Part shown: one piece after another, positions 40,259-48,691 of the stretch
Layout: each line of letters begins with the position of its first letter
Position numbering within the stretch: the stretch's first letter is position 1
DNA from: Amycolatopsis thermophila
GTDB lineage: Bacteria; Actinomycetota; Actinomycetes; Mycobacteriales; Pseudonocardiaceae
Length of the DNA stretch: 64,000 nt
Direction of reading: 5' to 3'
NCBI RefSeq assembly: GCF_030814215.1
Contig: NZ_JAUSUT010000001.1
Coordinates: 558,001 to 622,000, forward strand
Notes under the pieces: model-generated
Seen by the model: only the letters and a program-made list of their open reading frames with translations
The model's database searches: none
What the model was told of the DNA's origin: nothing
Translations under genes and position numbers: made by a program

Positions 40259-40551
40259 GCGAGCGGAACCGGCCTGGGAAGGCGTCGGTGCGCAAGGTCG
40301 ACGGGCAGTGGCGGACGGTTCGGCCGGCGTACGGGTTCGGGTTGCCGCACGAGACCGCCCACCGCCGGTGGGAGGACGCGCTCGATGCCGCGCTGGGACG
40401 GTCGCGGGGCCGCTCCGGGTACGGCAACATGACCGCGCTGCACGCCGAGCTGGCCGACCCGTGGCACGACGGGATCGCCGCCCGGCCCGCATGGTCACCG
40501 CTGTACCACTCTGGGGGCGCCTCCCCACCGCGGGGACGGTCGGTGCCGTAG
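40255..40551 (+). CDS. Small basic protein (98 aa)
   Basis: MSERNRPGKASVRKVDGQW, a basic start, then a helical middle (TAHRRWEDALDAALGRSRG). GTG overlaps the previous stop. No family recognised. Confidence 0.7.
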   Translation: MSERNRPGKASVRKVDGQWRTVRPAYGFGLPHETAHRRWEDALDAALGRSRGRSGYGNMTALHAELADPWHDGIAARPAWSPLYHSGGASPPRGRSVP

Positions 40552-40668
40552 TCTGCCCCCGGCTCGGACAACTGGCGGTTTCGCCAGCTGGCCCGGGCCG
40601 GGTGAGCCCCGAGGGCGGGTGGAGTCGCCCCCGGGTCACGCGTCGGCCTTGGTCGACGCAACGCCCTG

Positions 40669-40896
40669 CTAGGCGCCCGACCGGAGTCGCAGCACTTCGC
40701 GGACCATGTCGAGCCACCACGGGTGCTGAGGGACGCACAGCGGGACGAGCAGGAGTGCGGCGTTTGTGGACGCTGCACTCCTCACCCGCCGCGCGGCGCA
40801 CTTGAGTTGGTGTCCAGCCCTACTGCACCAGCAGGCGCATGGTCCGGGCTCTTGGGATCCTCCGGCCCCCTCGGGCCGGCTGGGTCTCTCGCTCAT
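40669..40896 (-). CDS. Small Cys-rich protein (75 aa)
   Basis: ATG at 40896 with ACGGAGAGTCG. It has CACWCSRAGHQLKC and a basic C-terminus. Weak support; position between two plus-strand groups is uncommon. Confidence 0.45.
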   Translation of the reverse strand: MSERPSRPEGAGGSQEPGPCACWCSRAGHQLKCAARRVRSAASTNAALLLVPLCVPQHPWWLDMVREVLRLRSGA

Positions 40897-41271
40897 CGAC
40901 TCTCCGTTCTTGTTGATCCGCTCGTCGCAGGCGACCGCGGTGCCGTCCAACCTTGCATCCTCTGTCCTAAGTGGACAATATCTTACGTTAGCTGATCCGT
41001 GGACCCATACTTTTCGTCAATGCATGCCACCCGGCCGACCCCAAGGTTTCCGCAGGTCAGCCCGTATAGGGCCGCGAGACAGCGCAGCCAACAGATCACG
41101 CACTCCACGTCGGGCCACTTGCCAGACAGCAGATCTCGTAGGCGAACCGACCGCCGTGGTTAGCCGGCCGGAGGGCGCTCTCCGGCCGGCGCCAGCAGCC
41201 ACGTTCGAGAGGGCTGACGTAACGAAGAAGGGTCTCGCGCGTACTCACCTGTGAGGAAAGGATCACCCGCC
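40897..41271. other. Gene-free stretch
   Basis: No convincing ORF; the region has a lower-GC part (GGACAATATCTTACGTTAGC) that could be a promoter for the 40669 gene (minus strand). Beyond that I see nothing. Confidence 0.3.
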
Positions 41272-41682
41272 ATGACCCAGCCGCCGTACCCGCCTCCCGA
41301 CCCGTGGGCGCCGAGACCCCCGCAACCGCAGCAGCCGTACCCGCCGCAGGGGTACCCACAGCAGCACCCGAGCTGGCCCATACCCCAGCAGCCGCCGTAC
41401 GGGTACGGCTACCCCGCACAGGGCTTCCCGCAGCCGCGGAACGGGCTCGGCACCGCCGGGTTCGTTGTGGGTGTCGTGGCGCTCGTGGTCGCCGGTGTGC
41501 TGCCCTTCACGTTCTGGGTGTTCGGTCTCGCCCTCGGGGTCGTCGGCGTGTCGTTGGCGGGCGTGGGCTTGAGCTACGCGAACCGCGGACAGGCGACGAA
41601 CGGCAAGCTGGCCACTGCCGGTGTGGTGTGCTCGACCCTCGCGATCGTATGCGCCGTGATCGGCGCGTTCTTCGCGGTCTAA
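41272..41682 (+). CDS. Pro-rich membrane protein (136 aa)
   Basis: ATG at 41272 with GAGGAAAGGATC. The first 60 residues are Pro/Gln/Tyr-rich (PPYPPPDPWAPRPPQPQ), a cytosolic tail of the kind in DUF4190-type proteins; then two membrane segments (GFVVGVVALVVAGVLPF and the second near AGVVCSTLAIVCAVIG). Typical of actinobacterial membrane proteins; the role in the element is unknown. Confidence 0.8.
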   Translation: MTQPPYPPPDPWAPRPPQPQQPYPPQGYPQQHPSWPIPQQPPYGYGYPAQGFPQPRNGLGTAGFVVGVVALVVAGVLPFTFWVFGLALGVVGVSLAGVGLSYANRGQATNGKLATAGVVCSTLAIVCAVIGAFFAV

Positions 41683-41699
41683 CTGGGCCCGGAACGACT

Positions 41700-41732
41700 G
41701 CGGCCCCGGAACCGTTGAGGTCCCGGGGCCGC
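41700..41732 (+). terminator. Terminator hairpin
   Basis: GCGGCCCCGGAACC-GTTGA-GGTCCCGGGGCCGC, 14 bp with one G-T pair. Ends the 41272 gene. Confidence 0.65.
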
Positions 41733-41750
41733 GGCCGGAGCCGTGAGGAT

Positions 41751-42098
41751 TCACGGGTTGTTTGGACGGTTGACAGCGTACCCGAGAGGCGCGGCGGGTG
41801 TTGCGACTGTTGCGATCGTGTCGCCGTCGGTGTCGGGTTCCTGGTCCTGCCGGTCGAACTCGTCCCGCACCGCCTCCGCCAGCACGCGGTCGGTGGTGGT
41901 GAAGCCACCGGCCTTGCCGACCTCGTACCCGCCCTCGGTTTCGTTGATGCGCCTGTACGGCCAGGGCCGGACGTTGTCGCCGTGCCTGATCTCGACCTGC
42001 ACGCCGGGCCGCACCACAGCGTCGGCGAACGTTTCGGCGTCGGCGGCGGTGCGGTAGCGGGCCTGCTCGACCCCGCCGACGATCACGTGATGAAACAC
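41751..42098 (-). CDS. Hypothetical protein (115 aa)
   Basis: GTG at 42098 with CCGAGGGGGTTCAGC. Mixed alpha/beta (VIVGGVEQARYRTAADAETF; VEIRHGDNVRPW). No family recognised. Confidence 0.75.
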   Translation of the reverse strand: MFHHVIVGGVEQARYRTAADAETFADAVVRPGVQVEIRHGDNVRPWPYRRINETEGGYEVGKAGGFTTTDRVLAEAVRDEFDRQDQEPDTDGDTIATVATPAAPLGYAVNRPNNP

Positions 42099-42262
42099 GC
42101 TGAACCCCCTCGGTCTCCCCTGCTGTGCAGGGTATCCGAGCTGACCGGGGCTACATAGGGCGAAGCCTGCGAGACGACCGTCCGAACGTGCCGTGGGCTC
42201 ACGTCCCGGCCGCGCGCGGCACTGGGTAGAACCGGCGCGATCCAGTCCAGCGGGCCGGCAGG

Positions 42263-42688
42263 TCAGTGCTCCCAGCCCTGCGCCTCCGCGAGAAGCGCCT
42301 TCCACCGCTGCGCGGTGAGCGGCTCCTCCCACATCCCGACGGCGCCGTTGTGGTGCACCAGGCGGGGCGGTTTCGGCGGATGGTTGGCCGGCAACTCGCA
42401 CACCACGTCGAGGGCGCCATACAACTGGTCGTACAACGCTTGCGGCATCGTGCCCCGGTCGGGCACGTACCGGGCGCCGCACACCTCTTGCTGCGGCGGC
42501 AGCGGTCGCGGGGTGATCTCGACGTCGGCGAGGGCGCCGTGGAACGCGCCACCGCAACGGCAGTCGCAACCGGCGGCGGTGTCCGGGGCCGCGGTGAGGC
42601 AGGCGCCCGAGCAGTGTCCGGACGCGACCGCCTCCATCGCCGTGTAGGTGCCGGCCGGGCCGCTCTCGCCGCTGCTCAGAACTTCCAC
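42263..42688 (-). CDS. Cys-rich protein (141 aa)
   Basis: GTG at 42688 overlaps the lipoprotein stop. Contains HCSGACLTAAPDTAAGCDCRCGGAFHGAL, a CxC/CxxC-rich stretch typical of small phage proteins. The exact start is uncertain. Confidence 0.7.
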   Translation of the reverse strand: MEVLSSGESGPAGTYTAMEAVASGHCSGACLTAAPDTAAGCDCRCGGAFHGALADVEITPRPLPPQQEVCGARYVPDRGTMPQALYDQLYGALDVVCELPANHPPKPPRLVHHNGAVGMWEEPLTAQRWKALLAEAQGWEH

Positions 42689-43278
42689 TCCCAGCCGCCA
42701 GAGGTGAAGGAGGAGGTGAGGGCGAGGATCCCGCTCAGTTCCGGCACGTCCAGCTCGATCTTGCCGGTGAACTTCTGGTTGGGGCCGAACTGGTAGGGCA
42801 GCTGGTCGTCGCTCGGGTCGGTGCACATGCCCATGTCGGCCTGCTTGGTGACACCGTCCTTGGTGACGATGGAGAAGTTCGACGCGGTGAGCGTCCAGCC
42901 CAGCACGTCGGCGGCGTGCTGGTCGGAGCCGGTCGCGGCGCGCACGTGCAGCACGAGCGTGTGCCCCTTCGGCTTGGTGCCGTACTGGAAGCACTTCGGG
43001 TCGGCGTCGATCTTGTCGATCGCGAACGTCGCGTTCCCCGCTCCAGGGTCCTTCGACGAGATGATGGACGCGGTCTCCCCCAACTGCTTGACCACCCGGC
43101 CGCGCTCGTTCGTCTCAGCCGCCGACGCGGCCTCCGTGGTGGGCCCGGCCTGCGTGGTGGCGGGCACGGCGGGAAGGCTTGGCTGGCCGGCGGTGTCGCT
43201 GCCGGTGTTCTTGGAGCATCCGGCGAGCACCGCAACAGCGGCAGCGGCGATGGCGAGAGCGGTGGCGGTTCGGCGCAT
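42676..43278 (-). CDS. Predicted lipoprotein, DUF4352-like (200 aa)
   Basis: Signal and lipobox LAGC at residues 18-21 after MRRTATALAIAAAAVAV. A flexible Ala/Thr/Ser linker leads into a beta-sandwich domain with HTLVLHVRAATG and FTGKIELDVPE, like DUF4352. Lipoproteins of this type in temperate phages are suspected in superinfection exclusion (inference). ATG at 43278 after GAGGGGAACCC. Confidence 0.85.
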   Translation of the reverse strand: MRRTATALAIAAAAVAVLAGCSKNTGSDTAGQPSLPAVPATTQAGPTTEAASAAETNERGRVVKQLGETASIISSKDPGAGNATFAIDKIDADPKCFQYGTKPKGHTLVLHVRAATGSDQHAADVLGWTLTASNFSIVTKDGVTKQADMGMCTDPSDDQLPYQFGPNQKFTGKIELDVPELSGILALTSSFTSGGWEWKF

Positions 43279-43420
43279 GGGTTCCCCTCGAAATGTGGTT
43301 CGCATCCTCCATACGATCAAGGCCACGCGGCGTTACACGGTTGCGGTCGTGGTTCACCCGGTCAGCCCATCCACAACACTTCCCCAGCTTGTGGATCACT
43401 CGCCGCTACCCGCATGCGGA

Positions 43421-43452
43421 GAGACCCCGACAGGTTCGGCTGCCGGGGTCTC
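43421..43452 (-). terminator. Intergenic hairpin
   Basis: GAGACCCCGGCA-type arms (one mismatch) around an 8-nt loop between the 43465 and 43278 genes. Confidence 0.4.
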
Positions 43453-43464
43453 TGGGGGTGGGGG

Positions 43465-43821
43465 TCAGCGGCGTTTGCCGTTCCCGACCGGGTTCGTCAC
43501 CACCGACGTGATGCCCTTGGCTGCGGTAATCCACTTGGCGGGCGTCCCGCTCTTGGATTTCCCGCGGTTCTTCGGCACGTTGTCCTTGACCTTGCCGCTC
43601 TTGGAGGGGTTGCGAACGCCGACCTTCTTGCCGTTCTTCGGCTGCTTGATCACCGGCGGAGCGCCCTCGCGCTGCGGGTGGAGGAACGCATCCAGTTCGG
43701 CCCCCAGGTTGCGCCGCGGCGGATGCTTCTTGTGGCTGAGCCGCCTTTTGCCGGCGCAGTGGCAGCACGTCCGCTCACCGCAGTAGTGCCCGCACCGGCC
43801 GCACGTTCGCATCTTCGCCAC
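43465..43821 (-). CDS. Small basic Zn protein (118 aa)
   Basis: An N-terminal Cys/His knuckle (CGRCGHYCGERTCCHCAGK) is followed by a Lys-rich tail (PKNGKKVGVRNPSKSGKVK), so DNA or RNA binding is likely. GTG after GAGGAGCGGC. Overlaps the upstream small gene. Confidence 0.7.
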   Translation of the reverse strand: MAKMRTCGRCGHYCGERTCCHCAGKRRLSHKKHPPRRNLGAELDAFLHPQREGAPPVIKQPKNGKKVGVRNPSKSGKVKDNVPKNRGKSKSGTPAKWITAAKGITSVVTNPVGNGKRR

Positions 43822-43981
43822 GCCGCTCCTCCTGCTCCCCGATCTCGGTAGTGGTATCGCTGACCGGTGCCCTGTCGGTTACAGGTCTCGGGTCCGCAAC
43901 GGGGTGGGCGAGGTAGTCGGCGATCGCGTCTTCCGGGTCGAGGTGCGCCCGCTCCGGCTGCACCCACACCGGCGCCGTCAC
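43775..43981 (-). CDS. Small protein after DnaB (68 aa)
   Basis: MTAPVWVQPERAHLDPED... GTG start overlaps the DnaB stop (GTGA). It overlaps the next gene by 47 bp in another frame. Acidic, no motif. Moderate confidence. Confidence 0.55.
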   Translation of the reverse strand: MTAPVWVQPERAHLDPEDAIADYLAHPVADPRPVTDRAPVSDTTTEIGEQEERRGEDANVRPVRALLR

Positions 43982-45456
43982 TGGCCGTCTCCGTAGAAGC
44001 TGCCGAACTGGGCGAAGTGGCGCCGGTCGGCGAGGGTGATCACCGCGTGGGAGCGGCCCTTGCGCTGCTTGTCCAGGATCAGGTCGACCTCCCCGGCGCG
44101 GGGGTTGTCCCCGCCGGTGCGGTCGCCGTACTGGGCGACGTCGTGCAGCAGCATGATCACGTCGGCGTCCTGCTGCAGCTTGTCGCTCGAGCGGATGTCG
44201 GAGGCCTTCGGCACGCCGCCGGAGCGTTCCTCCGGGCCGCGGTTGAGCTGGGCGACCAGGATGACGATGCACCCGAACTCCCCGGCCATCACCTTGAGCG
44301 ATCGGGACACCTCGCCGAAAGCCTGGTCCTCGCGGTCGGCGCGGGGCAGCTGCATCAACCCGATGTAGTCCACCACCACCACGCCGAGCTGCCCGACGCC
44401 GGATTCGCGTCGCACCTGGGAGCAGCGCGAGCGGATGTGCGCGAGGTTCACGGCCTTGGTGTCGTCGTAGTACATGAGCGCGCCCTCGGTCTCGTACCGG
44501 GCTGCGGCCTTGCGCAGCTTCTCCCGCTCGTAGTCCGTGGCCGGGGTCTTGCCGGTGGCCGAGTCGTGCCGCACCCCGGCGAGGGCGGCGAGGTCGCGGA
44601 TGTAGAGCTCGCGGCGCGTCATTTCCATCGAGAAGAACAGGGAGCACTCGCCGCGGTCGAACACGTAGTGGCGGGCGATCTGCGCGGCCCATGTCGACTT
44701 CCCGACACCGGAGCGGGCAGCGACCACCACGAGACCGCCGGTGGCGACGTCGAGCACGTCGTCGACGTCCGCGAGCCCGGTGGTCATCGACCCGGGGTCG
44801 GGCTCGCCCCAGTGGTCGAGGATGTCGGTGATCAGCCACGAGGAGTCCGCGGCGGACACCAGCTCTTGGGTGCCCAGGCCCAGCGTCTCCTGGAGGTACG
44901 TCTGGTGGGCCTGGTCGATGCGCGAGTCGAGCGAGCCGATGTCAAGCCGCGACGCCGCGGCCTGCCCCACAGCGCGGGCGAACTCGAGCGCGGCTCGGCG
45001 GCGGTATGCCTCGATGACCAGGTCGGCGTAGTAGGTGGCGTTCGCGGCGACCGACACCCGCTCGGTGAGGGTGAGCAGGTAGGGGGCTGCTCCGACCTTG
45101 GCCAGCTCACCCCGCCGTTCGAGCTCGTCGGCGACCTTGATGACGTCGATGCCGGACACGGACCGGTCGTCGAGGTCGCAGATCGCCTGCATGATCGCCT
45201 GGTGCTTGGGCAGGAACAGGTGCTTGGGCTGCAACAACCGCCGCACCTCCGCCAACGCCGGGTTGTTCATCGCCGCCGGCCGCCCGTCCACGTCGGTGGC
45301 CTGGATCGGCATCATCAGCGCGCCGAGCACGCTCATCTCGGCGTCGGCCTCAGTGCGGGTGGGGAACCAGCCGGTCGGGTCGCCGGGCTCGTCGTCGCCC
45401 GGTGGTTCCCATGGCACGGCGGCCGGGTCGTCTGTCATGCTGGTCAACGGATCCAT
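43978..45456 (-). CDS. dnaB: Replicative DNA helicase (DnaB family)
   Basis: A 492-aa DnaB homologue: N-terminal DnaB-N domain (DAEMSVLGALMMP, KHQAIMQAICDL), hinge, and RecA-type core with Walker A AARSGVGKST, SLFFSMEM, Walker B VVVDYIGLM, and LNRGPE. Unwinds DNA at the fork as a hexamer. It is transcribed in the same direction as, and lies downstream of, the DnaC-like loader and the initiator. The C-terminus (RRHFAQFGSFYGDGQ) is normal length for phage helicases. Confidence 0.96.
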   Translation of the reverse strand: MDPLTSMTDDPAAVPWEPPGDDEPGDPTGWFPTRTEADAEMSVLGALMMPIQATDVDGRPAAMNNPALAEVRRLLQPKHLFLPKHQAIMQAICDLDDRSVSGIDVIKVADELERRGELAKVGAAPYLLTLTERVSVAANATYYADLVIEAYRRRAALEFARAVGQAAASRLDIGSLDSRIDQAHQTYLQETLGLGTQELVSAADSSWLITDILDHWGEPDPGSMTTGLADVDDVLDVATGGLVVVAARSGVGKSTWAAQIARHYVFDRGECSLFFSMEMTRRELYIRDLAALAGVRHDSATGKTPATDYEREKLRKAAARYETEGALMYYDDTKAVNLAHIRSRCSQVRRESGVGQLGVVVVDYIGLMQLPRADREDQAFGEVSRSLKVMAGEFGCIVILVAQLNRGPEERSGGVPKASDIRSSDKLQQDADVIMLLHDVAQYGDRTGGDNPRAGEVDLILDKQRKGRSHAVITLADRRHFAQFGSFYGDGQ

Positions 45457-45494
45457 TCCTCTCGGCCCCCCTCGGGGCTTCCTTTGGGTCCACA

Positions 45495-45530
45495 GGCCTC
45501 CACCAGGTCCTGGCCGACCAGGTGGAGGCC
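45495..45530 (-). terminator. Intergenic hairpin
   Basis: GGCCTCCACC pairs with GGTGGAGGCC in the gap between the loader and helicase genes. Confidence 0.4.
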
Positions 45531-45546
45531 GTCCTATGTGTGGGGT

Positions 45547-46143
45547 TCAGCGGCGCGCCTTGCGGCGGTCCTCGCCCACCACAGGCACCACCTCGCAGGT
45601 TTCGCGCAGTCGGGACACCACCCGCTCCGGCAGCGCGGTCGCGAGGTCCCGCGGCTGCGCGTTGGTGGTGTAGATCCCCGGCAGCAGGTTGCGGTACCGG
45701 TGGTCGATCAACCGACTGGTGACGTTCGCGGCGAACGCGGTGTCCCGGGACGCGCCAAGATCGTCGACCAGCAGCAGCTTGGCCGTGGCGTACGCCCGGT
45801 ACACCTCCTCGGTGTTCACCCCGGGCTGCGGCTGCAGCGACGCGAACAGGTCCTCCGCCGTGGTCATCGCCGGGACCGCAACCAGCCCGTGGTCGAACAT
45901 GTAGCGCACGGCGGCGTAGGCGGCGAACGTCTTGCCGGTGCCGGTCGGGCCGAGCAGCAGCAGCGAGGTGCCCCGCTCCCCCGCGAGCACCCGGTCACAC
46001 CAGTCCCGGACGGCGGAGTGCACCGGCGCGTCCAGGAGTTCCAGGCGGGCGTCGGCGAACAGCGGCGGGATCGCGGCTTCCATCGCCTTCCGCTTCTGCT
46101 CGACCACCTCCGGGTCGATTCGGCGGGTGAGCGCTTCGGTCAT
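45547..46143 (-). CDS. DnaC-like helicase loader ATPase
   Basis: An AAA+ protein with Walker A GPTGTGKTFAAY and Walker B KLLLVDDLGASRD, followed by RYRNLLPGIYTTNAQPRDL (sensor region). DnaC-family loaders place DnaB on DNA. Start MTEALTRR at 46143 follows GGAAGGAACCGCAGCC; another ATG lies at 46161. Sits between the initiator and DnaB. Confidence 0.93.
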   Translation of the reverse strand: MTEALTRRIDPEVVEQKRKAMEAAIPPLFADARLELLDAPVHSAVRDWCDRVLAGERGTSLLLLGPTGTGKTFAAYAAVRYMFDHGLVAVPAMTTAEDLFASLQPQPGVNTEEVYRAYATAKLLLVDDLGASRDTAFAANVTSRLIDHRYRNLLPGIYTTNAQPRDLATALPERVVSRLRETCEVVPVVGEDRRKARR

Positions 46144-46174
46144 GGCTGCGGTTCCTTCCATGTGTTGCGGGGGG

Positions 46175-47104
46175 TTACAGCGGCTGGTGGTAGCCGGACT
46201 GGTCCTCGGGGTTGCGGTAGTACGGGCCCCACCCGGAGGCGTTGCGCAGCTGCCCCGGAGGACCGCCGCGCCCGTAGGCGGTGAGCATCCAGTTCTTCCA
46301 GGTCTTCGCCCAGTCGAGCTTCGTCGCGCCTTGGCCGCTCTTGGACTCCCAGTAGAGCTTGAACTTCTGCGTCTCCAGGTCGTGATTCACGCCGGGAGCG
46401 TGCTGACTAGCCCACACGAGCAGGTCCGGTGTGGGCGCGAAGTCCTCCGGGATCCGGGTTGCTCTCCTGGCCTTCGGCTTGGACGCGCCAGCGTCCGAGC
46501 GGCCGCCCTGGACCGCGAACAACGCCGGCTCCGGCTCGCTGGCGGCCCCATGACGGTTCGGTGTGGGTTCGTTGGTGGGTAACTGATGGTTCTGCATTGG
46601 ATCACCAGAGAACGGTTCTCGCGTGTTCGGAGAACCGTCTTCGGATGACCCAGTAACGGTTTTCGGATGATCCGAAAACCGCTGGTCAGGGGGCGTTTTT
46701 GGCTCTTCCGAAAACGGGTCCTGACCTGGGGTTTCGGGCTCCGGCGGGCTCTCGTGGAGGTCGCGGTCGTCGAACTCGGGGAAGTCGGGGTTGCGCCGGT
46801 TCTTGCGAGGCACCTCCAGCTGCTTCAACAGCGCCATGTTGATCACGTACTTGTTGCCGGTCGCGGTCTTGCGCTTGCGGAGCAGGTTGGCCTCCACACA
46901 CGCGGCGGTCGCGGCCGACACTGTGCTCGGTCCACACCCAGCTTCGAGCGCAATGGTGTCGACGTGGGGCCAGGACATGTTCGACTCGTTGGCGTGGTCG
47001 GCGAACACCTTCATCACGGCCTTGGCGGCGAGCCGCGCCCGAGGCGGCAGGGTCGTCCGGGAGAAGTCGGCCCGGCTCACTGCCGTCATGTGGACGATGC
47101 TCAT
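46175..47104 (-). CDS. HTH replication initiator-like protein (309 aa)
   Basis: The N-terminal domain (LPPRARLAAKAVMKVFADHANE, then MSWPHVDTIALEAGCGPSTVSAATAACVEANLLRKR) is a winged helix of the kind in phage replisome organisers. The C-terminus (TKLDWAKTWKNWMLTAY) is conserved in actinophage initiators. The linker (residues about 130-170) is encoded by a stretch with five TCCGAANAC repeats, a likely origin inside the gene, as in lambda O. The start overlaps the upstream stop (ATGA). Confidence 0.88.
   Translation of the reverse strand: MSIVHMTAVSRADFSRTTLPPRARLAAKAVMKVFADHANESNMSWPHVDTIALEAGCGPSTVSAATAACVEANLLRKRKTATGNKYVINMALLKQLEVPRKNRRNPDFPEFDDRDLHESPPEPETPGQDPFSEEPKTPPDQRFSDHPKTVTGSSEDGSPNTREPFSGDPMQNHQLPTNEPTPNRHGAASEPEPALFAVQGGRSDAGASKPKARRATRIPEDFAPTPDLLVWASQHAPGVNHDLETQKFKLYWESKSGQGATKLDWAKTWKNWMLTAYGRGGPPGQLRNASGWGPYYRNPEDQSGYHQPL
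46623..46715. other. Candidate replication origin with iterons
   Basis: Five copies of TCCGAANAC lie in 93 bp: on the minus strand at 46623-46631, 46637-46645 and 46659-46667, and on the plus strand at 46671-46679 and 46707-46715. The middle two form the near-perfect inverted repeat CGGTTTTCGGAT-G-ATCCGAAAACCG. They lie inside the initiator gene in a locally lower-GC stretch. Confidence 0.65.
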
Positions 47105-47775
47105 CGGTTCACCTCAACCGCCCCGAGGCGCAACGCGGCACGCTTCACGAGACCCACCGGATCCCGCCTACCACGGAACTCGAACCACTCCCCGTGGGTG
47201 CGGTACCGCGAGAATTCGGCATGGAGCTGCTGCTCGATGCGCCAGCTTCCCGTGGCGTGCCACAGCACCTCCAGCGGCTTGCCCGAGCCATTTCGCAGCT
47301 GCTTCACGCGAGCGCGCACGTCCTTGGCGATCCCGATCTTCACCAGCGATTCGCCCGGAACACCGATCACGTAGAGGTTGGTGGGCTCGGTGGCCCTGGA
47401 CCGGCTCGGTTCAGGGGCTTCGACCGGCTCGGCAAGGGTCTCTTCGTGATCCTGGTGCTCGAGTTCCGCTTTGGCCAGGCGAGCGCCCTCCACGATGAGG
47501 TTGCGCACCTCGTCGGGGCTTGCGTCTCCGCGAACCACGGCGTCGAGCGCGTCCACTACAGCGGCCAGCTCGATACGCCACCGCGCGAACTCGTGGTGGA
47601 TCCGGGGATGGTCCTTCACCTCCACGGCACCGGACTCGTCGCGCACGATCGGACGCGGCGTGGGGCCACCGTGCTCCAACGCGATGTCGTGAATCCACTG
47701 ACCGCCGATGTAGGCGTGGAAGGTGGCGGTAGAGATGGGGCCCGGCATGTGCGGGTCCCGCCCGAGGTGCTTCAT
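47101..47775 (-). CDS. GIY-YIG (T5orf172-like) protein (224 aa)
   Basis: The C-terminal 85 residues match the T5orf172/MUG113 group of GIY-YIG nucleases: NLYVIGVPGESLVKIGIAKDVRARVKQL, EVLWHATGSW, EQQLHAEFSRYRTHGEWFEF. The conserved Arg and Glu are present. The N-terminal 120 residues are helical. It may nick DNA during replication or act as a homing-type nuclease. It is the gene upstream of the initiator. Confidence 0.85.
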   Translation of the reverse strand: MKHLGRDPHMPGPISTATFHAYIGGQWIHDIALEHGGPTPRPIVRDESGAVEVKDHPRIHHEFARWRIELAAVVDALDAVVRGDASPDEVRNLIVEGARLAKAELEHQDHEETLAEPVEAPEPSRSRATEPTNLYVIGVPGESLVKIGIAKDVRARVKQLRNGSGKPLEVLWHATGSWRIEQQLHAEFSRYRTHGEWFEFRGRRDPVGLVKRAALRLGAVEVNR

Positions 47776-47819
47776 GGTTCCCCTCAGCTGTGGTGGTTCG
47801 TGGTGAGAATGGTGCCGGG

Positions 47820-48077
47820 TCAGCTGGCGAGCTGGTCTTGCTCGTCGGCCGCGGTGAGCGGGGTGAGGATCGCCTTGATGTCGGACACGCGGACCCGGCG
47901 GCGGCCGCTGGGGAGTCGGACGTACTGGAGGTAGCCGTTGGCCATCCACTTCTCGATGGCGACGCGGGAGACACGTAGGCCGCCGGCTTTGAGGATGCGT
48001 TCGGCATCCAGGGCGGAGATCCACTCTTCGACGTCTGGGGGGATGGTCGGGGTCTTGCGGGTGGTGTTGTGATCCAT
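47820..48077 (-). CDS. HTH regulator, leaderless (85 aa)
   Basis: A MerR/excisionase-type winged HTH: LDAERILKAGGLRVSRVAIEKWMANGYL, then VRLPSGRRRVRVSDI. The ATG lies 7 nt after TTAGGT, and the spacer contains GTGCGCAACTTGTG, so a leaderless message controlled by the GTTGCGCAAC-type operator is predicted. It is the first gene of the replication module and may regulate it. Confidence 0.85.
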   Translation of the reverse strand: MDHNTTRKTPTIPPDVEEWISALDAERILKAGGLRVSRVAIEKWMANGYLQYVRLPSGRRRVRVSDIKAILTPLTAADEQDQLAS

Positions 48078-48084
48078 GCCGCCA

Positions 48085-48110
48085 ACCTAACACAAGTTGC
48101 GCACTTTCGC
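48085..48110 (-). promoter_or_regulatory. Leaderless promoter of the replication module
   Basis: TTAGGT at 48085-48090 (minus strand) with the AACTTGTG extension; the -35 is poor. The ATG follows after 7 nt. Confidence 0.6.
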
Positions 48111-48170
48111 GCTCAGCTGTTGCGCAGGTCCTCGATCACAGCAGGTCGCGGAGGGTATGGTGTCTCCATC

Positions 48171-48575
48171 ATGGACCGCAACACCGCCACCGCTCCGCAA
48201 CACCTGTCCCTCGCGCTCGCCGAGTACGTCACCGCCCCGCCCTGCCCCGACTGGGGCCGCTGGCGGCTGTGCGCCGACACCCCAGCCCTGTACCTCCCCG
48301 CCGACCCGGCCGACCCCGGCTGGGGCGACCTCTGGTGGCTCCCGCTCGACGGGTGCCGAACCGCGGAGGACGCCTTCCGCTGGACCGCGCACCTGTCAGC
48401 GAAGACCTGGGCCGACAACGCGGTCATTGGCGGACTCGTCAACGCGCTGCGTGACGTGCTGGGGCTCGGCGACCGCGCCGCGCCGCTGTCCCACGATCAG
48501 GTGCGGGACTACGCGCGCCGCGCCGCCCACCGCTGGCCCGACCTGGCCGGCGCGGTCGGCCGCGCCGCGGGGTAA
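48171..48575 (+). CDS. Hypothetical protein (134 aa)
   Basis: The ATG follows TATGGT by 9 nt, so it is short-leadered or leaderless. The protein is helical at the end (QVRDYARRAAHRW), with a WRLCADTPALYLPADP segment. No family recognised; divergent from the HTH gene at 48077. Confidence 0.75.
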   Translation: MDRNTATAPQHLSLALAEYVTAPPCPDWGRWRLCADTPALYLPADPADPGWGDLWWLPLDGCRTAEDAFRWTAHLSAKTWADNAVIGGLVNALRDVLGLGDRAAPLSHDQVRDYARRAAHRWPDLAGAVGRAAG

Positions 48576-48691
48576 CCCGGCCAGCGCCGGCACCCTCCAA
48601 CGACACCGGCGTCCGCGTTGGAAGTTCGGGCCGACGCTCCAACGGGTGTTGCCCCGGTCGCGCCCCTCACGGATGCGGCCGACCATGAGAC

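Noticed and set aside
40552-40668. Possible tRNA or sRNA in the hairpin region after 40551
   Set aside because: CTGGCG-GTTT-CGCCAG is a short hairpin but no cloverleaf or conserved loop is present.
43867-46284. 805-codon plus-strand ORF opposite dnaB and the loader
   Set aside because: DnaB and DnaC-like motifs are on the other strand, so this is a GC-bias artefact.
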